From Alphaproteobacteria bacterium (GTDB taxonomy: Bacteria; Pseudomonadota; Alphaproteobacteria; Rhodospirillales; Casp-alpha2), in contig JAJRRU010000028.1 in the NCBI GenBank assembly GCA_024279135.1, forward strand, positions 1-64,000: a stretch of DNA of 64,000 nucleotides, given 5' to 3'. The position numbers were made by a program, and so were the translations under genes. Under the pieces are notes generated by a model. The model made no database searches and was not told the origin of the DNA. It saw nothing but the letters and a program-made list of their open reading frames with translations. Shown in pieces: positions 8,928 to 18,099 of this stretch; within the stretch, counting starts at the first letter, position 1, and every line of letters begins with the position of its first letter.

Positions 8928-10274
8928 ATGGCTTTTGCAGAATCTCGCCCTTCCATGGGCTCATCGCGTGGTAACAGCGCCGCTCAGTCGCCGCTCACCT
9001 CGTTGATTGAACGTCATCCCATGCCCACATGGCGCCTGTTGGCCTGGCCCATGATGATCTTTATGCTCGTTATGATGGTCTGGGCCTATTTCGCCGAACT
9101 GGAAGAATTCGCCGTGGTTTCCGGTGAGGTTATCCCCTTGGGCAAGATCAAGACCATTCAGCACCTTGAAGGCGGGATCATTGAAGAAATCTATATCAGT
9201 GAAGGTGATTACGTAAAAGAAGGAGATCCCCTGTTACAGCTAGACCTTGGTTCGGGCGGAACCAATGTGGAGGAGTTGCAGGTGCGCCTCGATAGTGAAA
9301 CTCTGGCCCATGCGCGTTTTGTCTCCGAGGCGAGCGGTGTACCACTTGATTTTTCCAGTGAAGCCGCCGAACGCCGACCGGATATGGTTCAATCACAAAT
9401 TCAGACCTTTGAAGCCCGGATGACTGAATTGGACTCATCCATGAACATCATGCGAGAACAGGTTGTGCAGAAAGAACAGGAGGTCAAGGAACTGGAAGCC
9501 CAACGCAATGCCATTTCCAAAAACCTCAGATTAGCCAAGGAACGATTCCTGATTTCAGAGTCTTTGTTATCGGAAGGCCTGACAGCCAGAATCGAACATC
9601 TGGAACTGGAAGCCGAAATGGAAACCCTGGACGGTGAACTGAGCAGTATAGGGCCTTCTATTCCTCGCGCCCTTGCGGCGGTTGCCGAAGCCAATGAACG
9701 AGTATCCGAGGTGCAAAAGAAATTCCGCAGCGCCGCCAAGGAAGACCTGGTTGACAGCGAACAGAAAATTGCCCGGATATCTGAATTGTTGTCTCAGGCC
9801 CTCCAGCAAGGAGTTCGCGCAGAGATCAAAAGCCCCATCGATGGCATCATCAAGAACCTGGTCTATAACACCATTGGCGGTGTTGTGAGGGGTGGCGATA
9901 CTATTTTGGAAATCGTCCCCACCGGGGACCAACTGGTTGTCGAGACCCGCCTGAGCCCCACAGATCGTGGTTATGTGGAAGTGGGCCAGGAAGCCATGGT
10001 CAAAATTTCTACTTACGATTATGCCCGTTATGGTGGCCTGCTCGGGCGTGTATCTTCCATTGCACCCGATACGACGCTTGATGACAGCGGCGAGCCTTAT
10101 TACCGGGTTGTGGTGGAAACCGAGCGAACCTACCTGGGTGCCAACCCAGGTGATCTGCCAATTACACCGGGGATGCAGGCCAGTATTGACATTGAAACTG
10201 GCACTCGTTCCATCATGCAGTATTTAATCAAACCTGTGCTGAAACTGAAGGATGAGGCATTCAGGGAGCGTTGA
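8928..10274 (+). CDS. HlyD-family type I secretion membrane fusion protein
   Basis: 448 residues. A cytoplasmic N-terminus and one membrane helix (about 38-58) are followed by a biotinyl-lipoyl-like first half (GEVIPLGKIKTIQHLEGG), a long coiled-coil hairpin (about 150-290), the returning lipoyl half (IKSPIDGIIKNL) and a beta-barrel domain. This adaptor bridges the inner-membrane ABC exporter to an outer-membrane TolC-like channel. It forms an operon with the transporter immediately upstream. Length and motifs fit the HlyD/LapC family. Confidence 0.93.
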   Translation: MAFAESRPSMGSSRGNSAAQSPLTSLIERHPMPTWRLLAWPMMIFMLVMMVWAYFAELEEFAVVSGEVIPLGKIKTIQHLEGGIIEEIYISEGDYVKEGDPLLQLDLGSGGTNVEELQVRLDSETLAHARFVSEASGVPLDFSSEAAERRPDMVQSQIQTFEARMTELDSSMNIMREQVVQKEQEVKELEAQRNAISKNLRLAKERFLISESLLSEGLTARIEHLELEAEMETLDGELSSIGPSIPRALAAVAEANERVSEVQKKFRSAAKEDLVDSEQKIARISELLSQALQQGVRAEIKSPIDGIIKNLVYNTIGGVVRGGDTILEIVPTGDQLVVETRLSPTDRGYVEVGQEAMVKISTYDYARYGGLLGRVSSIAPDTTLDDSGEPYYRVVVETERTYLGANPGDLPITPGMQASIDIETGTRSIMQYLIKPVLKLKDEAFRER

Positions 10275-10382
10275 TTTTATTGTGTGCGGTAAAATATAGA
10301 TTGATGCATAAATTTCTGTTAAGTCTTTGTCTGTATGCTAGAAAATAACGGTACCGTTAAATATTACAAGATCGTGGTATAG

Positions 10383-10406
10383 CCGGAATGGCTGAGACAC
10401 TTCCGG
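10383..10406 (+). other. Short inverted repeat in the leader of the MotA-like gene
   Basis: Six-base arms CCGGAA and TTCCGG are separated by 12 bases, about 30 bases before the start codon. It could form a small hairpin in the mRNA leader, but there is no U-run, so it is not a terminator. Significance is uncertain. Confidence 0.3.
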
Positions 10407-10433
10407 AGGTTATATAGAAGCAGGGGATAGTTT

Positions 10434-11228
10434 ATGTCGTTAGCGACAATTATTGGTTTATTTTTTTCCATGGGTTTGTTCCTCAGCGCCATTGCGTTGA
10501 ATACAGACAATTACGCAATCTTCCTGAGTGCATCGAGTTTTCTCATGGTGGTTGGTGGCACATTGGGGGCGACCTTTATTTCCTACGAGCCCCGGTATGT
10601 CATCTTGTCCCTCAGATTATTATATAAAATTTTCTTTACCGCTAAAATTGGCCGTAATTTGCTGAAAACCGAAGTTGGCCGCATCATCAAGTGGGCATAT
10701 ACGGTTCAGAAAAAAGGTCTGCCGGCACTGGAAAGTGAAAGTAAAAAATCAGTTCGCGGCGACCGATTCCTTAAATACGGCATCGATATGGTGGTCAGTG
10801 GTTATACCGGCGAGGAAGTTCGCGAGATTTTGACCAACCTGATCAATACCACCTATGGCCGCAACACCATTCAGGTCAAGATTTTACGGAACATGGGGGC
10901 CGCCGCCCCGGCCTTTGGTATGGTCGGCACACTGATCGGCCTTGTGATTATGCTCGACAGTATGGGGGGCGATCCCAGTGCCTTGGGTGCCGGTCTGGCC
11001 GTGGCGCTGATGACCACCCTTTACGGGGTGATATTTGCCCGGTTGTTTCTGTTACCTGTTGCCGACAAGGTCCAGCAACGTGAACAGATCGTGCGGTTTC
11101 GGAATATACTGTTGTGTGAAGGACTGTCGTTGCTGGCTGAACGGCGCAGCCCGCGGTATATTCAAGACAAGATGAACAGTTATCTTGATCCGTCCCTGCA
11201 CTTTAATATTGATAAAATGCGTAGATAA
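10434..11228 (+). CDS. MotA-like proton-channel (stator) protein
   Basis: 264 residues with four membrane helices: the first two near the N-terminus (about 1-22 and 29-51), then a cytoplasmic loop of about 90 residues, then two more (about 160-180 and 185-207). The third helix carries MGAAAPAFGMVGTLIGL, containing the conserved Pro-Ala and Gly-Thr residues of MotA/PomA. A good AGGGGA ribosome-binding site precedes the start. With the MotB-like partner 61 bases downstream it should form a MotA5B2-type ion-driven motor. No flagellar genes are nearby. It could power the flagellum or another rotary or gliding machine. Confidence 0.88.
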   Translation: MSLATIIGLFFSMGLFLSAIALNTDNYAIFLSASSFLMVVGGTLGATFISYEPRYVILSLRLLYKIFFTAKIGRNLLKTEVGRIIKWAYTVQKKGLPALESESKKSVRGDRFLKYGIDMVVSGYTGEEVREILTNLINTTYGRNTIQVKILRNMGAAAPAFGMVGTLIGLVIMLDSMGGDPSALGAGLAVALMTTLYGVIFARLFLLPVADKVQQREQIVRFRNILLCEGLSLLAERRSPRYIQDKMNSYLDPSLHFNIDKMRR

Positions 11229-11289
11229 AGTGCCTGGAATTATCCGGTAATTATATAGCTGTTCTGTCTGCAGGATATGGAAGGTTGTC

Positions 11290-12078
11290 ATGGACGATGA
11301 TGTAGAAGAAGTTCCCGACGAAAGTTGGATGATGACTTACGCTGATGCCATTACGCTGTTGATGGCTTTCTTCGTCATGTTGCTGACCTTTGCCGAATTT
11401 GACCTGCCTGCCTATGAAGCCGCTTCTGCCGCCATCAAAAGCGAGGTCGGCAACCGCGACGAGTCAAGTCCGATCAATGAATTACAAATTATCTTGCAGG
11501 ACGTGGCGACCGATATGCAGGCCGACCAGGTGATCAGGATATCCACCGATCGACGGGGTCTGAATATAGAATTACAGGCCGGTGCCTTTTATCAGCCCGG
11601 AAAAGCCAAGTTAAGAGAGGCCGCTATTCCGGTATTACAGAATCTTGTGCAGGTCATTTCTGCCCCGCGTTATGATTATTACATGATTGAGGTCGAAGGC
11701 CACAGCGACGATGATCCTATCAGTACAGAAATGTTCCCCTCCAACTGGGAGCTGTCTGCCGCACGGGCATCTTCTGTTGTACGTTATTTCATTAGTGAAG
11801 GTGTCTTTGCCCATCGGCTGAAAACATCCGGCTTGGCAGAAACCCAGCCCAAGGTGCCCAACCGGGATGAAAACGGTCGGGCCATTGTGGAAAACCAGAA
11901 AATAAACCGCCGGGTTAATATCGCCGTTACGATAATGAATAAGAAACAACGTGCATTCACCGATGATTTGGTGGCCAGAATGACCCAGGATCAGGCTAAT
12001 ATTCAGGCCACCGACGATGACCAGAACGACGGGCAAGGCTCATCTGATAACAGTCAGGGTCTTTCGATCGGAGAATAG
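11290..12078 (+). CDS. MotB-like stator protein with OmpA domain
   Basis: 262 residues. A short cytoplasmic N-terminus leads to one helix with MTYADAITLLMAFFVML, where the Asp is the expected ion-carrying residue of MotB. A plug/linker follows, then an OmpA/MotB peptidoglycan-binding domain (about 120-220; VEGHSDD, SAARASSV, INRRVNI). The acidic, Gln-rich tail (about 235-262) is not typical. It pairs with the MotA-like gene just upstream. Confidence 0.9.
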   Translation: MDDDVEEVPDESWMMTYADAITLLMAFFVMLLTFAEFDLPAYEAASAAIKSEVGNRDESSPINELQIILQDVATDMQADQVIRISTDRRGLNIELQAGAFYQPGKAKLREAAIPVLQNLVQVISAPRYDYYMIEVEGHSDDDPISTEMFPSNWELSAARASSVVRYFISEGVFAHRLKTSGLAETQPKVPNRDENGRAIVENQKINRRVNIAVTIMNKKQRAFTDDLVARMTQDQANIQATDDDQNDGQGSSDNSQGLSIGE

Positions 12079-12142
12079 CCCGCGGCAAGCACCGCTACAC
12101 AATAAGCACCACATACAACAAGACACTGTTTGCGCGATCGAC

Positions 12143-12985
12143 TTACTTGATATCTTCAAGATTGTGGATGTCGAGAATCATGCCTTCACGGCACACGAAG
12201 GTTCCCGCCCATTCCGCGTGTGATACAACGCCGATGTCATCCATGAAATCATCGTAATGTTCGGGGTCGTGGTGGAATATGGCCATGCGTTTGACGTTGG
12301 CTGCCCGACACAGCCGAACCCCTTCGTTCCAGGTTGAATGGCCCCAGCCAATTTTTTCTGGGAATTCTTCTTCCGTATAGGTGCTGTCGTAAATGACCAG
12401 ATCCGCACCCTCAATCAAACCAAGAATATTCTGGTCAGGCTTGCCGGGAACGTGTTCGGTATCGGTAATATAGACAATAGACTTGCCTTCATGTTCTATC
12501 CGGTAACCCGTGGCATCGTTAGGGTGGTTGAGATTAGCCGTTTTCAGGCCAACGGCCTTGGTTAGCATGAACGAGTCGCCGGGCGTGAAGTCAGAATATT
12601 GGGTGTCGGCCGTCATGGCCTCCAATGGAATGGGGAACATGGGGTTATCCATTTGGGCTGAAAGCACCTTTTGAATACCCCCCTTATCCGTCAGGTGACC
12701 GGCCATGACATCAATGTGTAGTTTATTGTTGTAGGATGGTGCAAAAAACGGATAGCCGTTGATATGGTCCCAGTGGGTGTGGGTCAGCAAAATATGAAAA
12801 TTATCGGTGTTGAGCTTCTGCATCTCGATACCGAGTTGTCTTATACCCGTTCCCGCATCGAGAATTAAGCGGTAATCACTGCACATCACTTCAATGCAAC
12901 TGGTATTGCCACCATAACGCATATGGTTCGGTGTCGCACAGGCTATGCTTCCCCTGACGCCCCAGAATTTGACAGTAAATGCCAT
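12143..12985 (-). CDS. Metallo-beta-lactamase-fold hydrolase
   Basis: 280 residues. The N-terminus has the FWGVRGSIACATP and YGGNTSCIEV patterns seen in a branch of RNase Z-like MBL proteins. The zinc signature HTHWDH follows (about residues 81-86), with further metal ligands in LNHPNDATGYR, YDSTY and FHHDPEH. Some members near signalling genes are cyclic-nucleotide phosphodiesterases. The adenylate cyclase 6 kb away makes that attractive, but it is unproven. The gene is convergent with the MotB-like gene. Confidence 0.82.
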   Translation of the reverse strand: MAFTVKFWGVRGSIACATPNHMRYGGNTSCIEVMCSDYRLILDAGTGIRQLGIEMQKLNTDNFHILLTHTHWDHINGYPFFAPSYNNKLHIDVMAGHLTDKGGIQKVLSAQMDNPMFPIPLEAMTADTQYSDFTPGDSFMLTKAVGLKTANLNHPNDATGYRIEHEGKSIVYITDTEHVPGKPDQNILGLIEGADLVIYDSTYTEEEFPEKIGWGHSTWNEGVRLCRAANVKRMAIFHHDPEHYDDFMDDIGVVSHAEWAGTFVCREGMILDIHNLEDIK

Positions 12986-13349
12986 GTATACACTTGTCCC
13001 TGCTTTTTTGAATACGAATTGTATCTTATCTATATGGTTATGTTCTATAAATTGTTACTGTGTAATATTTATTAAGACTACTCTCATAACAGATTAGTTC
13101 CCATTAAGAAATATCTTATAGTCAAGACCAATAATATTTAAACAATCTTACGATCAAATCATAAAACACTGTATGTGTTTAATTTCGCTGAACTTTTTTG
13201 ATGTGAAATTGTTTTCACGTGTCTGGGCCGCGACAATAGTGAAACCAGTTGTGGTAAAAAAATTGTGATGTTGAATATTTCTGTTTATTGTTTGGCAAAA
13301 TGTTCACTGGCTGAGGCCCGTTGGCTGAGGGCTGTAGAAGAGTAACAAA
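12986..13349. other. AT-rich intergenic region, divergent promoters
   Basis: 364 bases between the divergent MBL-fold and lipoprotein genes. It is clearly richer in A and T than its neighbours and has no ORF with a credible protein. The only feature seen is one short inverted repeat, annotated separately. Confidence 0.5.
13203..13218. promoter_or_regulatory. Inverted repeat GTGAAA-N4-TTTCAC, possible operator
   Basis: Perfect 6-base arms with a 4-base spacer, near-symmetric for two more bases on each side, 132 bases before the lipoprotein start. The size suits a dimeric regulator. The spacing (TGTGA-N8-TCACG) does not fit a CRP site, which needs N6. The regulator is unknown. Confidence 0.35.
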
Positions 13350-13973
13350 ATGCATTGTGTTAAAAAAATCAGGTTCTGTATATCGCTGTTGATTATGGGG
13401 TTCATCCTGAACGGATGTTACATGCCCTTGCGTTTCGATGCGGAGATTGAGATCACACGCGGTGGTTTCTACAGTATGATTTTCGATGGTTATATTGTGA
13501 AAGTACCCTTGTATGAGGATATCTTGAATAAAACGATCGAACCGGCCGATATAAGGGGCAGAGCAGAGATTTTGCGGGGGAGTCTGGCACGGGGGTCCTC
13601 AATGAAAACGGTGAAATACCTTAAACAGGGCGTTTTTCAGGTTCACTGGGAACGATCCGGCGATATCATGCAGGCAAAGTTTGTCACCTTTTTGCAACGT
13701 AATGAAAATATGCTGAGTCTGCGTTATGTGAAGACGGACGGCACCATTCACCTGGCCGGGGCCGCGCCGAACAAATCACAACGCACTCAACTGGCCAAAA
13801 TGGGCCTGGATACGCAAGGTCAGATCAGGCTGATAACCGATGCCAAGGTGGAATCACACAATGCAACCAGGGTGCTGAGTTACCCCACACGGGGTCCCAA
13901 ATTCAGCATGTATGTATGGGAAATCGTGGATATATATACGCCATCACCCAAACTTAAGATCAGTTTATTCTAG
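13350..13973 (+). CDS. Putative lipoprotein of unknown function
   Basis: 207 residues. The signal sequence ends in a lipobox (FILNGC, Cys at about 23), so the protein should be lipidated. The remainder looks soluble and mixed alpha/beta, with no motif I recognise. The gene stands alone after a 360-base AT-rich region and is convergent with the VOC gene downstream. Confidence 0.7.
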   Translation: MHCVKKIRFCISLLIMGFILNGCYMPLRFDAEIEITRGGFYSMIFDGYIVKVPLYEDILNKTIEPADIRGRAEILRGSLARGSSMKTVKYLKQGVFQVHWERSGDIMQAKFVTFLQRNENMLSLRYVKTDGTIHLAGAAPNKSQRTQLAKMGLDTQGQIRLITDAKVESHNATRVLSYPTRGPKFSMYVWEIVDIYTPSPKLKISLF

Positions 13974-14020
13974 GGTCCTGACCCTAAGTCAGTCCGTCAC
14001 AAGCTCGTTGCATCATATGG

Positions 14021-14407
14021 TTACTTAGTGTGGCAAACCGCTTCAATGTTATAGCCATCAGGATCGAGGATAAATCCTGCATAATAGGTCGCATGATAGA
14101 TAGCCCGAAGCCCGGGCGCCCCATTCGCGATGCCGCCAGCCAGCAATCCGGCTGCATAAAAAGCATCTACATGGGCCCGTGTGGCTGCATTGAAAGCGAT
14201 GTGCAGACGGGGTGTTATGGGAACACCCTGACCGATCCAGAACTCACCGCCCGGATCGTTTGACAGGCCATGGCCTGTCCGTACACCAAAACCGATGGTA
14301 TTTGATTTTTCCGTGCACACAACAAACCCCAGGGTTGCCAGGATCTGACTGTAAAATGCCTTGCTGATGGAGAGGTTGCTGACCGTAATTCCGGTATGGT
14401 CAATCAT
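14021..14407 (-). CDS. VOC (glyoxalase/bleomycin-resistance fold) protein
   Basis: 128 residues, the size of a single VOC domain. It starts IDHTGITVSNLSISKAFY, the usual first strand and helix with a metal-ligand His, and has IAFNAATRAHVDAFYAAGL in the middle and YYAGFILDPDGYNIEAVCH at the end, where the Glu is the typical last metal ligand. The substrate cannot be told from sequence. Related proteins include lactoylglutathione lyases and fosfomycin/bleomycin-binding proteins. Confidence 0.85.
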   Translation of the reverse strand: MIDHTGITVSNLSISKAFYSQILATLGFVVCTEKSNTIGFGVRTGHGLSNDPGGEFWIGQGVPITPRLHIAFNAATRAHVDAFYAAGLLAGGIANGAPGLRAIYHATYYAGFILDPDGYNIEAVCHTK

Positions 14408-14425
14408 CGTTGGTGCTCAGGTGAT

Positions 14426-14998
14426 TTAAAGCTTACAGGGTTTGTCATCGATAATCTGGGCATTGATGGCACCATCACTTTCCAGGGCCAGGACACCCTT
14501 TGCCTGGAACGTGTAAGGTGTCAGGGTGTTGCCACCCTCGGCGAATTGACGTTTAACGATGATCTTGCGACAGCTTGTACAACCATTTGCCATGACGATA
14601 CCGCGTTGGGTCTGGACCGGCACGATACAGGATTTGAGCTGGTCTTCGGCCTTGCGTTTGGCGGACTGGTTCACGCCGTTTTCAAGGCCGCAGGCCTCAT
14701 CACTGATAATCCGGGTCCGGCCGGGGCCTTTGAAAAAGAGATCCTGCTTTTTGAAAGCGGTCATCTGGAAGGAACGCGCGGTCGGCAAAGCCACCCCGCT
14801 GCGATCACGATTAACCCGAATGTTGCGACAACTGCCACAGGTATTGACCAGGGTCTCATAACCGGAAACCCGTGATAGTTTGACACAGCGTTCGGCTGCC
14901 TGGGCGGGCATACGCAAAAATAACAGCACCATACCGGCCATCAAAAGGATGGCGCATACGAGCCGCATACCGGGCATATGGAAAATATCATTATTCAT
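14426..14998 (-). CDS. Exported protein with two Cys-rich repeats
   Basis: 190 residues. There is a hydrophobic N-terminal segment (about 12-32) like a signal peptide. The mature part is an internal duplication. Each half opens with a lone Cys, has a CGSCRNI/CTSCRKI motif about 20 residues on (a thioredoxin-like or metal-binding CxxC), a basic stretch, then a beta-rich segment ending in DEACG/DDKPC. Each repeat therefore has four cysteines in the same order. I know no name for this family. Disulfide or metal binding in the periplasm is inferred. Confidence 0.65.
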   Translation of the reverse strand: MNNDIFHMPGMRLVCAILLMAGMVLLFLRMPAQAAERCVKLSRVSGYETLVNTCGSCRNIRVNRDRSGVALPTARSFQMTAFKKQDLFFKGPGRTRIISDEACGLENGVNQSAKRKAEDQLKSCIVPVQTQRGIVMANGCTSCRKIIVKRQFAEGGNTLTPYTFQAKGVLALESDGAINAQIIDDKPCKL

Positions 14999-15074
14999 GC
15001 CTTAAATTTTGGCAGAACAAGGTTAACGAAGAATGAATCTCCGTGTATTTGATGGGTTCATGTGCCGGTTATCT

Positions 15075-16247
15075 TCACGACGGGTCCGTGCTGCGGAAAG
15101 GTGAATGGCTGTTCAGGACGTGGATTTCATGATCGACCTGCCGACGCTCGCTGTCCAGGAATTGTTCGATGGCCTGGCGCAGTCCCTGGTCTCTGATCCA
15201 GTGTGCACTATAGGTTTTCACTGGCAGATAGCCGCGTTGCAGTTTATGGGGGCCTTGCGCCCCGGCTTCCACCCTTTTTAATTTGTGGGCGATGGCATAG
15301 TCAATGGCTTGATAATAACAGCATTCAAAATGCAAATATTTAAAATCCGTATTACAGCCCCAGTTTCGGCCATACAGAACGTCCCCGCCGATCAGATTGA
15401 GCGCTCCGGCCACGGGCCGGTTATCCTCATAGGCCATAATGAGCACCACATTTTCAGCCATGCGCTGGGATAACATGGAAAAAAAAGTCCGTGTCAGATA
15501 GGCCTCTCCCCATTTTCGGTCCGATGTATCGTTATAAAACCCGTTGAAGATATCCCAGACCTGCTCGGTCAGTTCAGCACCGCTCAGGGCGCGAAATTCC
15601 AGGCCTAGCTGGGCGACTTTTTCCCTTTCTTTGCGGATGTTCTTGCGTTTCCTTGATGACAGGCTGACCAGGAAATCATCAAACGATGCGTAGTCGTCAT
15701 TGTGCCAGTGGAATTGCTCGCCGGTGCGTTGCAGGAACCCGCGATTAGCGAAATGCTGCCATTCGTGCTTATTGGGGAATGTCACATGAATGGACGATAC
15801 GCCGGAGCGTTCACAAAGCTCGATCATGCCGCTGATCAGGATATCACCGTAGTGACGCTCTGTTTCATCGCTACCGGACCGTATGAGCAGCCGTGGCCCG
15901 CCTACGGGTGTGAAGGGCACACACGATTGCAGCTTGGGGTAATACTGTCCCCCCGCCCGCTCAAAAGCATCGGCCCAGCCCCAATCGAACACGTATTCAC
16001 CATACGAATGGCCCTTGAGATAGAGCGGCGTGGCCGCTGCCAATATGCCCGCATCATCATAAACCGCCAGATGCCTTGGCAGCCAGCCGGTTTCAGCCCG
16101 CACCGAACCGCTGTCTTCCAGGGCCGAGAGGAAAGCATGGCTCAAGGTGGGGTTGTTGGACCCGGCACATTCGTCCCATTGGCGGGCCGGGACCTCAGCA
16201 ATGCTATCAAGAATTTTGATGGTGGTTGGCGGAAGATTTTTAGACAT
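15075..16247 (-). CDS. GNAT-superfamily N-acyltransferase (DUF482/COG3146-like)
   Basis: 390 residues, the usual length of this family of tandem GNAT-fold proteins related to FemAB peptidoglycan acyltransferases. Recognisable stretches are SSRKRKNIRKEREKV (about 200), a central GAL block, and the C-terminal GPHKLQRGYLPV with SAHWI. The reaction is unknown; acyl or aminoacyl transfer is assumed. It is divergent from the inositol-monophosphatase-like gene, with about 76 bases for both promoters. Confidence 0.82.
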   Translation of the reverse strand: MSKNLPPTTIKILDSIAEVPARQWDECAGSNNPTLSHAFLSALEDSGSVRAETGWLPRHLAVYDDAGILAAATPLYLKGHSYGEYVFDWGWADAFERAGGQYYPKLQSCVPFTPVGGPRLLIRSGSDETERHYGDILISGMIELCERSGVSSIHVTFPNKHEWQHFANRGFLQRTGEQFHWHNDDYASFDDFLVSLSSRKRKNIRKEREKVAQLGLEFRALSGAELTEQVWDIFNGFYNDTSDRKWGEAYLTRTFFSMLSQRMAENVVLIMAYEDNRPVAGALNLIGGDVLYGRNWGCNTDFKYLHFECCYYQAIDYAIAHKLKRVEAGAQGPHKLQRGYLPVKTYSAHWIRDQGLRQAIEQFLDSERRQVDHEIHVLNSHSPFRSTDPS

Positions 16248-16323
16248 GACTTATTATATGAGCCTTCCCAAGGCCGATGCCAAGGTGCTGGTCTTGATCA
16301 GGGTGGGGACTTATGGTGTTGTT

Positions 16324-17154
16324 ATGAAATTACCCCATACGAAGATTGATATAGAAACCGTTTCGACAATTATTGCCCAAACGGCCGCCGAGCAAGTCAT
16401 GCCGCGTTTTCAGGCCCTCGCGGAGCATGATATCCGCAAAAAAAGCCGGGGCGAACTGGTTACCATCGCCGATATTGAAACGGAAACAGAACTGGCCCGC
16501 CAGTTTCTGGAACTATTACCCTGTTCAGCCATTCTGGGTGAAGAAAGCATTGAAAAAGATCCGGACCTGATGAAGCTGACCGGATCAAACGGCCCGGTGT
16601 GGATCATAGATCCCATCGACGGGACCAATAATTTTGCCTCGGGGAAAGCCTGTTTTGCGGTCATGGTGGCCTTTCTCAACCATGGTCAGGTTCAAGCTTG
16701 CTGGATTTATAACCCGATCGAGGGGGTGATGTGTCATGCCCTGCGGGGCGGTGGTGTGTGGTGTGAAGATCAGCAATTGGGGGTGCAGAAAGCCGGGCAG
16801 CCTATCGAGGATTTGTGCGGAACCTTGAGCAAACGACTGGTCAAACGCTACGATGAAATCCACCAGGCCGGTCATACCCCCCTGCCCCGGATCGTGCCCC
16901 ATTACCGATGTTGCGGGCGGGAATATATGAACCTGGCGTTGGGTGAGCTGGACTTTGTACAGTTTTCATTCCACCTGAAACCCTGGGATCATGCGCCGGG
17001 CAGCCTGATCGGCGAAGAACTGGGATGTTTTCAGGGGTTTTTGCCAGATGCTGCATCATATGATGCAACACAAGGTATGTCTGATGGATATCTGATGATT
17101 GCACCGGACAAGCCATCGTGGCACTCTCTTCGAACCCTGTTATGGGATGAATAA
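16324..17154 (+). CDS. Inositol-monophosphatase-family phosphatase
   Basis: 276 residues from the ATG at 16324. In-frame upstream starts would run into the divergent acyltransferase gene. The metal and catalytic motifs are present: GEES (Glu73/Glu74), DPIDGT (Asp96, Asp99) and WDHAPG near the C-terminus. Family members act on inositol phosphate, 3'-phosphoadenosine-5'-phosphate, histidinol phosphate or fructose 1,6-bisphosphate, and the substrate cannot be chosen here. The next gene on the same strand, a beta-hydroxyacid dehydrogenase, starts 30 bases later. Confidence 0.88.
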   Translation: MKLPHTKIDIETVSTIIAQTAAEQVMPRFQALAEHDIRKKSRGELVTIADIETETELARQFLELLPCSAILGEESIEKDPDLMKLTGSNGPVWIIDPIDGTNNFASGKACFAVMVAFLNHGQVQACWIYNPIEGVMCHALRGGGVWCEDQQLGVQKAGQPIEDLCGTLSKRLVKRYDEIHQAGHTPLPRIVPHYRCCGREYMNLALGELDFVQFSFHLKPWDHAPGSLIGEELGCFQGFLPDAASYDATQGMSDGYLMIAPDKPSWHSLRTLLWDE

Positions 17155-17184
17155 TACTTCACAACCAATCATACGGAAAAAATT

Positions 17185-18045
17185 ATGAAAACAGCGTTTA
17201 TCGGTCTCGGTGTCATGGGTTACCCCATGGCAGGTCACATGCAAAAAGCCGGATTTCAGGTCACGGTATATAACCGGACCACAGCAAAGGCCGAAAAATG
17301 GGCTGCTGAGCATGGTGGAAGTTTTGCCCCAACCCCGGCGGAGGCTGTTGACGGGGCCGAGATCGTCTGTATGTGCGTGGGTAACGATGATGACATCCGC
17401 AGTGTGACCTATGGTGATCAGGGCGTACTGGCTGGCATGAGCAAGGGAGCCACACTGGTCGATCATACCACGGCCTCAGCCCAGATTGCGCGCGAGATCG
17501 AGCGCGATGCCAACGCCGCCGGTTTCGGGTTTATTGACGCGCCCGTTTCGGGCGGTCAGGCCGGTGCCGAAAATGGCGCCCTGACCGTGATGATCGGTGG
17601 TCAACAGGACGCTTACGACAAGGCCGTACCGGTTATTGAAAGCTATGCCAAGATGCAGCGATTGCTTGGCCCTGCCGGCAGTGGCCAGTTAGCCAAGATG
17701 GTCAATCAGATCTGCATCGCCGGTCTGGTTCAGGGCCTGTCGGAAGGTATCGCTTTCGGCCAGCGTGCCGGTCTGGACATGAACGCTACAATCGAGGTGA
17801 TCTCCAAGGGGGCCGCCGGGTCGTGGCAGATGGACAACCGCTACAAGACCATGATCGAGGGCGAATTTGAATTCGGCTTCGCCGTCGACTGGATGCGTAA
17901 GGATCTGGGCATCGCCATGAATGAGGCCCAGAGCAACGGTGCCACCTTGCCCGTGGTCGAACTGGTAGACCGGTTTTATAGCGAAATCCAGCAAGCCGGT
18001 GGCAACCGCTATGACACCTCAAGCCTGATCAAGCGACTGAGCTGA
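17185..18045 (+). CDS. NAD(P)-dependent beta-hydroxyacid dehydrogenase
   Basis: 286 residues, the full length of the 3-hydroxyisobutyrate/6-phosphogluconate dehydrogenase-like family. An N-terminal Rossmann motif FIGLGVMG is followed by NRT, which suggests NADP preference. The substrate loop DAPVSGGQAGAENGAL (about 120-135) and the catalytic Lys in GSGQLAKMVNQ (about 172) are present. Likely substrates are 3-hydroxyisobutyrate, tartronate semialdehyde or succinic semialdehyde-like compounds. The gene follows the phosphatase gene closely and may share its transcript. Confidence 0.88.
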   Translation: MKTAFIGLGVMGYPMAGHMQKAGFQVTVYNRTTAKAEKWAAEHGGSFAPTPAEAVDGAEIVCMCVGNDDDIRSVTYGDQGVLAGMSKGATLVDHTTASAQIAREIERDANAAGFGFIDAPVSGGQAGAENGALTVMIGGQQDAYDKAVPVIESYAKMQRLLGPAGSGQLAKMVNQICIAGLVQGLSEGIAFGQRAGLDMNATIEVISKGAAGSWQMDNRYKTMIEGEFEFGFAVDWMRKDLGIAMNEAQSNGATLPVVELVDRFYSEIQQAGGNRYDTSSLIKRLS

Positions 18046-18099
18046 AGCATTTCCGGTGGGCATCAAATAAACATGTTCTGAGCCTGGCACAGTATTATT

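Noticed and set aside
13202-13219. CRP site upstream of the lipoprotein gene
   Set aside because: TGTGA and TCACG are 8 bases apart; CRP needs 6. Kept only as a generic inverted repeat.
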